Of a stretch of 9,944 nt of DNA, positions 5,162 through 9,944 are shown piece by piece. The notes beneath the pieces are model-generated. The model was given only the letters and a program-made list of their open reading frames with translations. It searched no databases and was not told the origin of the DNA. Position numbers and translations under genes: made by a program. This DNA is from Dehalococcoidia bacterium (lineage in GTDB: Bacteria; Chloroflexota; Dehalococcoidia; GIF9; AB-539-J10), in the NCBI GenBank assembly GCA_029857995.1, contig JAOUFZ010000048.1, forward strand, positions 1-9,944. Reading direction: 5' to 3'. Every line of letters starts with the position of its first letter. The first letter of the stretch is position 1.

Positions 5162-6091
5162 CTATTTGGCAAAGGCAGACCGCAGAGCGGCAATGACTTC
5201 CTGCCTCCCTTTTTTGCCCTGGTCGAAGGGCAGGCTCAAGAAGCCGTGGATCATGCCGTTGTATCGTGTGCATACCGTGGTAACACCAGCCTCGCGTAAC
5301 CGAGCGGCGTACGCTTCTCCTTCGTCCCGCAGCGGGTCGTACTCAGCTGTTATCACCAGAGCCGGCGGTAACCCATGCAAGTCCTGCGCCTGCAGCGGAG
5401 ATGCATAAGGGTTATTGCGGTCGGCGTCGTTGCTCAAGTAAAGGCTCCGGAACCAAAACATATCGTCTCTGGTGAGGAAATAGTCATTTGCATTCTCCTG
5501 CGCTGAAAGTGTATCGTGGGCAAGATTAGTGGCGGGATACATAAGCAACTGGAACACCAGCGGAACAGTGCCCTTGTCCCGCGCCATCAACGCGACCACT
5601 GCTGCCAGGTTTCCACCAGCACTGTCCCCACCCACGGCGATACGCATCGAATCACCGCCTATAGCCTTGGCATTTACGGCAACCCATTTGGTCGCGGCAT
5701 AGCAGTCCTCCACGGCGGCCGGGAACTTGTGTTCCGGAGCAAGGCGATAACCTACTGATATCACAATACAACCGGCACCGTTTGTTAGCGCTCGGCAGAA
5801 CTCTTCGTACAACTCTATACTGCCAATGACGAAGCCTCCACCGTGAAAGAAAACCAGCACGGGAAAAGGGGCCCTGCCTTGCGGTGTGTAAAAACGAACT
5901 GGAATTTGCCCAGCCGGACCTGGTATCAGTCGATCTTCAACTTTGGCAACAGCCTCTGGTTTTAGCCCTGACAATTGCACCAGCATATCGAATGCCTTAC
6001 GTGCATCTTCTGGAGAGAGTGTGTGCAATTGCGGCGCGCCGAGGGAAACCATCTGGTCAAGAAGCGCTTCCGCTTGTGGGTCAAGAGGCAT
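5162..6091 (-). CDS. Alpha/beta hydrolase, hormone-sensitive lipase (HSL) family esterase
   Basis: The 309-residue product is a serine carboxylesterase of the alpha/beta hydrolase fold-3 (HSL, bacterial family IV) type, hydrolysing short or medium acyl esters in the cytoplasm. HGGG (83-86) within FFHGGGFVIGS forms the oxyanion hole and defines the family. Ser157 in GGDSAGG is the nucleophile, with Asp252 (EYDPLRDEG) and His282 (IHGFL) completing the triad. YRLAPEHKFPAA (115-126) is also characteristic. An N-terminal helical cap of about 60 residues precedes the fold, and no signal peptide is present. Length is normal and all key residues are intact. AGGGA lies 7 nt upstream of the ATG, and a TTGACA-17-TACACT promoter stands before it. 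It is divergent from the FecR lipoprotein gene. The natural substrate cannot be read from the sequence. Confidence 0.93.
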   Translation of the reverse strand: MPLDPQAEALLDQMVSLGAPQLHTLSPEDARKAFDMLVQLSGLKPEAVAKVEDRLIPGPAGQIPVRFYTPQGRAPFPVLVFFHGGGFVIGSIELYEEFCRALTNGAGCIVISVGYRLAPEHKFPAAVEDCYAATKWVAVNAKAIGGDSMRIAVGGDSAGGNLAAVVALMARDKGTVPLVFQLLMYPATNLAHDTLSAQENANDYFLTRDDMFWFRSLYLSNDADRNNPYASPLQAQDLHGLPPALVITAEYDPLRDEGEAYAARLREAGVTTVCTRYNGMIHGFLSLPFDQGKKGRQEVIAALRSAFAK

Positions 6092-6122
6092 GATATATTC
6101 CCTGTAAGAAACTCGTCCCTAG

Positions 6123-6151
6123 AGTGTATGACTGCCGTGTTAGAATGTCAA
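6123..6151 (-). promoter_or_regulatory. Sigma-70-type promoter for the hydrolase gene
   Basis: Read on the minus strand, TTGACA (6151-6146) is followed by a 17-bp spacer and TACACT (6128-6123). Transcription would start near 6116, leaving a ~25-nt leader with AGGGA (6103-6099) before the ATG at 6091. Confidence 0.5.
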
Positions 6152-6180
6152 GCCGTGTCGGATTGCACAAGATGACGCTT

Positions 6181-6210
6181 TGTGACTCCTGATGTCATAA
6201 TGACTCACAC
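6181..6210. promoter_or_regulatory. Palindrome between divergent promoters, possible operator
   Basis: GTCAT-A-ATGAC (6194-6204) is a perfect 11-bp dyad, partly enclosed by TGTGA (6181-6185) and TCACA (6205-6209). It lies between the minus-strand -35 (6146-6151) and the plus-strand -35 (6220-6225), where one bound regulator could affect both the hydrolase and the FecR lipoprotein. Only the symmetry and position are seen. Confidence 0.35.
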
Positions 6211-6219
6211 GCGAGATGC

Positions 6220-6248
6220 TTGACATCCATATCCAGCCATCATAGACT
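6220..6248 (+). promoter_or_regulatory. Sigma-70-type promoter for the FecR-domain lipoprotein
   Basis: A perfect TTGACA (6220-6225) is followed by a 17-bp spacer and TAGACT (6243-6248, four of six consensus bases). The start site would fall near 6255, directly before AGGAGGGGG (6256-6264). Confidence 0.5.
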
Positions 6249-6267
6249 GTAGCTCAGGAGGGGGACA

Positions 6268-6324
6268 GTGCTGATGAAGCGGACAAGATACTCGGGGCCT
6301 TTACGGGAACCGCACCATGCATAA
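6268..6324 (+). CDS. Possible 18-codon upstream ORF overlapping the lipoprotein start
   Basis: The strongest Shine-Dalgarno in this interval, AGGAGG (6256-6261), does not serve the lipoprotein ATG 56 nt away. It sits 6 nt before a GTG (6268) and 12 nt before an in-frame ATG (6274). That frame reads MLMKRTRYSGPLREPHHA and stops at TAA 6322-6324, overlapping the first 8 nt of the lipoprotein gene in another frame. Terminating ribosomes could re-initiate at ATG 6317, whose own site (ACGGGA) is poor. The peptide is probably a coupling leader without its own function; it could also be coincidence. Confidence 0.35.
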   Translation: MLMKRTRYSGPLREPHHA

Positions 6325-7630
6325 GAAGCTGCTGTCAATACTCGCTTTATCAATTTTAGTGGCTGCGACTCTAGTTGGCTGTGGTTCTTCTCGTTCTACG
6401 CTTACTATACTTTCAACAACCGAGGGAAATGTATCTGTAATGAAGGCAGGTACAGGCAGTTGGATAGAAGCGCAGGTCGGGATGTCTTTAGAAGTCGGAG
6501 ACAGCATAAAGACGGGCGATGATTCTAGCGCCGAAATCACTTTCTTTGATGGTAGCACTATCGAACTACAGGCTGGCACCGAGATACAAATTGCTTCACT
6601 CGATATTTCCGGGGACACCGGCTCCACAACTATTACTCTTGAACAGACAATAGGGAACACCATAAGCCGCGTGACAAAGCTTGTTGATCCAGCATCCCGC
6701 TACGAAGTTGAAACACCGACTGGTGTGGTAGCGGTGAGGGGTAGTGTTATGCAGGTTTACGTCATCGAAGATGGCACAACCTGGATAACTAATCTGGAAG
6801 GGGATATACGGGCCGTTGCACAGGGTGTGGAACTGCAGATCCCTGAAGGGCAACAATGCATTACTAGACCTGGTCAGCCACCTGAGCTCATTGACCTTCA
6901 TTTTCAGACAGATGCCTATCTTGGCCTGGAGGGGCCGGCAACTTTGCCACCGGAAGAACGAAACCCCTGTGTTATTCTAGGAATTATGACCAATGTAGTC
7001 ATGGATAACGTTCGGGTGGACCTGCCTGACGGTAGGTCAATAATCATTCCACGATATACCGATGTGTTTAGCCCTGGGGTTGACTGGACAACCTTGTTTC
7101 GTTTTTCAACCTGTGAACCAGGAATGCCCATAGCTGGCGGAGAGTATATTTTCACTGGTCTTGATGTGGCTGGTGAGCCAATACCGGGAGCGAGAAACAC
7201 TGACATCTGGGTAGGGGTTGAACCACCAGACCCGCCGACTAATGTAGGAGCTGACCTAACTAAAGATGGAATCTTAGTTAGCTGGGATGAGACTCCGATA
7301 ATACCTGGCTCCTTTGAACCGGCAGCTGAGCCTCAACTTGGTTCTTATCAGTTATGGATAAACCGAGTTGAAACAGGGGAATCAGTCTACGGAGCTAACT
7401 ATATATTTGCATCCCCCCATCTTGTTCCCCAAGACAAGGCAAACTTCATTGAAGGAAAAGATTGGGGGCTTTCACTTAGTGAAATGGAAGACGGAACATA
7501 TTCGCTTGGAGCTTGTGTTCTTAGTATGGCCCCCGCAGGTTCATTAGGAAAGGGATTAGAGTATAACAGTTCTGATATCGATCAACGCATAATCCTTACT
7601 ATTGAAGATGGAGAAATCACTATAAGATAA
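6317..7630 (+). CDS. FecR-domain lipoprotein with C-terminal Fn3-like region
   Basis: The 437-residue product begins with a lipoprotein signal peptide, MHKKLLSILALSILVAATLVGC, with lipobox LVGC and Cys22 as the lipidated residue, so it is anchored on the outer face of the membrane. The lipobox supports this start despite its weak ribosome binding site. Residues ~30-185 form a FecR domain: EGNVSV (36-41), W49..VGMSLEVGDSIKTG (54-67), AEITFFDGSTIELQAGTEI (72-90) and TPTGVVAVRGS (133-143) are its usual signatures. A ~110-residue linker region of unknown fold follows, then residues ~303-432 start with PPDPPTNV and LVSWDETP, resembling a fibronectin type III domain. The protein lacks the anti-sigma N-terminus and membrane segment of classical FecR, so it is probably a surface structural or binding protein rather than a sigma regulator. 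A terminator follows. Confidence 0.85.
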   Translation: MHKKLLSILALSILVAATLVGCGSSRSTLTILSTTEGNVSVMKAGTGSWIEAQVGMSLEVGDSIKTGDDSSAEITFFDGSTIELQAGTEIQIASLDISGDTGSTTITLEQTIGNTISRVTKLVDPASRYEVETPTGVVAVRGSVMQVYVIEDGTTWITNLEGDIRAVAQGVELQIPEGQQCITRPGQPPELIDLHFQTDAYLGLEGPATLPPEERNPCVILGIMTNVVMDNVRVDLPDGRSIIIPRYTDVFSPGVDWTTLFRFSTCEPGMPIAGGEYIFTGLDVAGEPIPGARNTDIWVGVEPPDPPTNVGADLTKDGILVSWDETPIIPGSFEPAAEPQLGSYQLWINRVETGESVYGANYIFASPHLVPQDKANFIEGKDWGLSLSEMEDGTYSLGACVLSMAPAGSLGKGLEYNSSDIDQRIILTIEDGEITIR

Positions 7631-7638
7631 AGCGAGCT

Positions 7639-7664
7639 ATAGAATTGGGGCCAACTCTATTTTC
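7639..7664 (+). terminator. Rho-independent terminator after the lipoprotein gene
   Basis: ATAGAATTG (7639-7647) pairs with CAACTCTAT (7652-7660) with one A-C mismatch around a GGGC loop, and TTTT follows at 7660-7663. It starts 8 nt after the stop codon. Confidence 0.7.
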
Positions 7665-7794
7665 CTCTGCGCTCCGTCACTGCGAGATTAAGGAAATCAG
7701 CCGAACCAATCCCGGTGGGCAGAGCATAGCGTACTGACTGTATGGGCAAAGGGGCGGCGATGCAGAGGTTCAGAGTATACCTGCGGGTGAAATT

Positions 7795-7825
7795 GCACAA
7801 AAACTTGTTTTGTTACCTCGTTAGA
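7795..7825 (-). repeat. Dispersed palindromic repeat, copy 3 (opposite orientation)
   Basis: Read on the minus strand this gives CTAACGAGGTAACAAAACAA then GTTTTTGT, matching copy 1 (1924-1950) with CTAACGAG identical and the ACAAAA/TTTTGT stem kept (7797-7802 with 7808-7813, 5-nt loop). It lies 16 bp before direct-repeat copy A. Confidence 0.5.
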
Positions 7826-7840
7826 CAGACTGGGAATATT

Positions 7841-7912
7841 GTATTGTGACCGAGCTACGTTAAACACGCACGCTGAACGGTAGAAGTTTCATGTTATTGT
7901 GTCCCCGCAATC
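7841..7912 (+). repeat. ~70 bp imperfect direct repeat, copy A (upstream of the crotonase gene)
   Basis: Aligned without gaps to 8896-8967, I count about 10 mismatches over the first 70 positions. The best-kept core is TTAAACACGCAC then CTGAACGGTAGAAGTT. The repeat ends about 180 bp before the crotonase start. Confidence 0.75.
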
Positions 7913-8041
7913 GCAATTCTAGTGCTGCACAAAGTAGCGAATTGTTGAGTCACTTTTCATCAGTTCGTTCAATAATCGGCTCCTTTTCCCCACCAGGTTG
8001 CAGCGGAAACATTGCAGTAGCTGCTGTTAGGCCTGCAAGAA

Positions 8042-8069
8042 TTGCAGCTCAGCTTGCTAGTCGTATAAT
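8042..8069 (+). promoter_or_regulatory. Promoter for the second crotonase gene
   Basis: A perfect -10 hexamer TATAAT (8064-8069) lies 24 bp upstream of the ATG. A weak -35, TTGCAG (8042-8047), stands 16 bp before it. The leader would be ~17 nt and contains GGGAGGTG (8081-8088). Confidence 0.5.
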
Positions 8070-8092
8070 ATCTAAATCAAGGGAGGTGCATC

Positions 8093-8875
8093 ATGGCTAA
8101 AGTAGAAACCGAATGCAAAGGCCGCTCGATTGTAGTCACCATAAATCGTCCGGAGGTACGTAACTGCTTCGATGGTGAAACAGCACAACTGCTCTTCGAG
8201 GCCGTCCAGTCGTTCCGCAAAGCTCCAGACCTCGATGTGCTTATCCTCACTGGAACTGGAGGCATTTCCTTCTGTTCAGGAGCAGACCTGAAGAACGCTG
8301 AAAGCCTCATAGCACGTCCCGGTGCTGATGAGTCCGGGCCGATGGGCATCAGCCGTATTACCGACCTGGAAAAACCAACCATAGCTGCCATCAATGGCTA
8401 CTGCTTAGCCGGTGGTCTGGAATTAGCCTGCTGGTGCGATTTCCGTATTGCCTCTCGCAACGCCAGTTTTGGTGACCCTGCCCGCCGCTGGGGTGTCCCA
8501 CTTATCGATGGTGGCACGCAGCGTCTCCCCAAAATCGTTGGCCTGGGCAACGCACTTTATCTCATAGAGACGGGCGTTGTAATCGACGCTGACCACGCGT
8601 TCCACATAGGATTGATACAAGAGGTTGTCCCTGAGGGACAGGCTCTGCCACGGGCTTTGGAATTGGCTGAGGCCATGTCAAAATACCCCAGGTTCTGCCT
8701 GAAAAACGACCGGCGAGCCACTTATGGAGGCTTGTCGCTGCCGCTATCGGAGGGAATCAGGTTGGAGGCGAAGATTCACCAGAACACTTTGACCAAGCCT
8801 GAGATGGCAGAAGGGCTTCGCCAGTACGCTGCCGGTCACCGCCCACCCTTCCCCCGCCCACCAGCTTACTCTTAG
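8093..8875 (+). CDS. Crotonase/enoyl-CoA hydratase family protein
   Basis: The 260-residue product has the usual length and motifs of the enoyl-CoA hydratase superfamily: N-terminal IVVTINRPEVRNCFDG (13-28), first oxyanion segment CSGADL (61-66), second INGYCLAGGLELACWCDFR (100-118), and RRWGVPLIDGGTQRLP (131-146). Glu110 matches the catalytic Glu144 of rat crotonase. The Glu164 position is Ala130 (GDPARRWG instead of QPE). This RRWGVPLIDGGT subgroup is common in bacteria and its reaction is not securely known, so straightforward hydration is doubtful; acyl-CoA binding is secure. The C-terminus ends in a proline-rich tail (RPPFPRPPAYS). A strong GGGAGGTG site and a TATAAT promoter support the ATG at 8093. 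It is a single-gene unit, bracketed by the two copies of the ~70 bp direct repeat. Confidence 0.92.
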   Translation: MAKVETECKGRSIVVTINRPEVRNCFDGETAQLLFEAVQSFRKAPDLDVLILTGTGGISFCSGADLKNAESLIARPGADESGPMGISRITDLEKPTIAAINGYCLAGGLELACWCDFRIASRNASFGDPARRWGVPLIDGGTQRLPKIVGLGNALYLIETGVVIDADHAFHIGLIQEVVPEGQALPRALELAEAMSKYPRFCLKNDRRATYGGLSLPLSEGIRLEAKIHQNTLTKPEMAEGLRQYAAGHRPPFPRPPAYS

Positions 8876-8895
8876 GCCCAAGCATACTTTCCAAT

Positions 8896-8967
8896 GTATT
8901 GTGACCATGCCAGATTAAACACGCACCCTGAACGGTAGAAGTTCTATGTTATTGCGTCCCCACAATC
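8896..8967 (+). repeat. ~70 bp imperfect direct repeat, copy B (downstream of the crotonase gene)
   Basis: It begins 20 bp after the crotonase stop codon and is about 86% identical, by eye, to 7841-7912 over the first 70 positions. TTGTGACCATGCCA (8899-8912) within it also occurs exactly at 1878-1891, where the rest of the repeat is not preserved. Confidence 0.75.
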
Positions 8968-9019
8968 CCATTGATAATTCCTTCACCAGTGATACAATAA
9001 CACTTCATGGCTCGTATAT

Positions 9020-9751
9020 ATGAAAACACTTGGCACCTTTGTTATTACTGCAGCCTTGATTGTAGGGCTGGTAAGCCAGTATTGGGTTACCTGGCCCGCA
9101 CTATCAAACAGGGCGACCTTGGCAAATTGCATTTTAGATTGAGTACTGTCGCAGAATTAGCTTAAGTGAAGCTGATCCATTTGACCGTAATGCATGTAAA
9201 CAAGTCGCCGATGCAGCTCTCAAAAAGGTTCCCGGCAACGCTAACGCGGGACGCCATATCTTATTGCACTTGCTATTCCCCGATGAATTTGAACGAATTG
9301 CGAGCGACCGACAGAAGCATCAAATCGTTAATGCATTTCGCAAATATGCTGGCCCAAGGCAGGTGTCCATATTGGAAGCAAAGTCAAAGCTAAGCGACTC
9401 TACAACTAGTATAAGGCTCGCCAAGAATCGAAAACTGAAGGAGACATTGAACTTGTCAACCTTAAGAAGAGAGAGGAAAGGTTGCGTGATCGTCTGCGGC
9501 TTTTGAAAGAGAAAAACCAGGTCCGAAAAGACATTGCTAGTATCTTGATAAGAATGGTGATGGAGAGTCTCGACTACAGTAAGAGACTCTTGATGGATGA
9601 AAACAGGCTAATCAAGTTTGCAGAAAGAACTTTGTCAGTGACTGACCCAGTTATTTGGAATCAATTTCAAGAGTTCTGTGAAGAGCAACATCTCAGCTTT
9701 ACCGCGCGCGCGACGAATCCGGCAAAAGCTAATATAAAAAGGACGGCTTGA
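9020..9751 (+). pseudogene. Decayed coding region with an McrB-like N-terminal fragment
   Basis: Protein-like sequence continues through two frame changes. Segment 1 (ATG 9020 to ~9137) starts MKTLGTFVITAALIVGLVSQ, a signal-peptide or anchor pattern. Segment 2 (~9138-9406, shifted) continues IEYCRRISLSEADPFDRN and then carries AGRHILLHLLFPDEFERI followed by ASDRQKHQIVNAFRKYA. This last motif resembles the N-terminal domain of McrB-type restriction ATPases. Segment 3 (~9410-9751, back in the first frame) is a highly charged coiled-coil-like region with LKKREERLRDRLRLLKEKN, ending at TGA. The joins at ~9137 and ~9405 look like compensating indels. An exported start followed by a cytoplasmic restriction motif makes a single intact ancestral gene doubtful; a fusion of remnants is more likely. 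Sequencing indels are an alternative. Confidence 0.45.
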
Positions 9752-9775
9752 GTCAAAGACGGTCACTAGACAGCA

Positions 9776-9944
9776 ATGTCGCAGATGGCTCGACCAAGAA
9801 GGAGGAGTGAACTGAAGGAAAAGACGTTCAGAAAGTTTCTCAAAGGGCGCAAACTAAGTGCGACAAGCATAGAGTCCTCGGTAGCGGCCGTGAGGGAATT
9901 CGAGAAGTATCTGAGGAAGAGGAAGACTACGCTCAAATCCGCCA
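9776..9944 (+). CDS. Start of a small basic helical protein, possible recombinase core-binding domain (cut by window end)
   Basis: From the ATG at 9776 the frame stays open to the window edge, giving 56 residues rich in Lys and Arg. After a basic start (MSQMARPRRRSELKEK) come TFRKFLKGRKLSATSIESSV and AAVREFEKYLRKRK, a helix-turn-helix-like pair of amphipathic helices. FLKGRKLSATSIESSV... has the look of the N-terminal SAM-like core-binding domain of tyrosine recombinases, where a short helix is followed by LSxxTI. The catalytic domain would lie outside the window, so this is weak. No clear Shine-Dalgarno precedes the ATG; AGGAGG at 9802-9807 precedes only a CTG in this frame. It may instead be a DNA-binding protein of another kind. 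Confidence 0.4.
   Translation, partial: MSQMARPRRRSELKEKTFRKFLKGRKLSATSIESSVAAVREFEKYLRKRKTTLKSA

Larger units (their letters stand above)
7665..8063. other. Spacer of about 400 bp with repeats but no gene
   Basis: Apart from palindromic repeat copy 3 and direct-repeat copy A, listed separately, I see nothing coding. An open frame from 7891 begins inside the direct repeat and runs through the ribosome binding site of the next gene; it has no initiation signal and no protein-like pattern. Confidence 0.4.

Noticed and set aside
7891..8100. Open frame of 69 codons before the second crotonase
   Set aside because: It starts in a direct repeat, has no initiation signal and runs over the promoter and ribosome site of the real gene.
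9007..9165. 52-codon ORF with CYYC and a following Cys, possible zinc knuckle
   Set aside because: It overlaps the signal-peptide-like frame at 9020, which continues better into the next segment; it has no supporting start signal.
1..9944. CRISPR array, intact insertion sequence, toxin-antitoxin pair or prophage
   Set aside because: No regular repeat-spacer pattern, no transposase motifs, no paired small genes with toxin or antitoxin signatures and no phage structural genes were seen.

Overview
The window looks like a mid-GC bacterial chromosome segment. The compact radical-SAM rRNA methyltransferase RlmN, the two crotonase-fold acyl-CoA enzymes, a free-standing LigD-type phosphoesterase, a FecR-type lipoprotein and the wide gaps between genes together remind me of metagenomic Chloroflexota (Dehalococcoidia). 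That is an inference from gene style, not a proven placement. Adding up the supported genes gives only about 60% coding; the rest is palindromes, low-complexity DNA and gene remnants. No rRNA, CRISPR array, intact transposase or prophage is visible.

Layout. 1-468 (minus): a mini XRE helix-turn-helix ORF runs straight through a tRNA-Thr(CGT) gene, and the Shine-Dalgarno of the next gene (a conserved-looking unknown protein cut by the window edge) abuts the tRNA 3' end. 469-1084: about 600 bp without a gene, rich in hairpins. 1085-1516 (+): small acidic exported protein with a terminator. 1517-2021: mostly empty, ending in a palindromic repeat and a TTGACA-type promoter. 2022-2723 (+): enoyl-CoA isomerase-like crotonase. 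2977-4050 (minus): rlmN. 4051-4665: low-complexity pyrimidine-rich DNA, a second palindromic repeat and the tail of a lost gene. 4666-5031 (+): stand-alone LigD 3'-phosphoesterase domain. 5162-6091 (minus) and 6317-7630 (+): a HSL-type alpha/beta hydrolase and a FecR-domain lipoprotein, divergently transcribed from a shared control region with two TTGACA promoters around a palindrome. 7631-8092: terminator, third palindromic repeat and copy A of a ~70 bp direct repeat. 8093-8875 (+): second crotonase, followed by copy B of the direct repeat. 8976-9751: decayed coding DNA, including a fragment resembling the N-terminal region of McrB-like restriction ATPases. 9776-9944: start of a small basic helical protein cut by the window end.

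How the genes relate. Most appear to be single-gene transcription units rather than an operon. The two crotonases and the hydrolase could all act on acyl-CoA or ester substrates, but nothing links them beyond proximity. I did not find a convincing new multi-gene system. The most interesting things are the tRNA/XRE/SD fusion, the dispersed palindromic repeat, the direct repeat bracketing the second crotonase, the complementary active-site glutamates of the two crotonases, the ATGA-coupled remnant before the phosphoesterase, and the decayed McrB-like gene.
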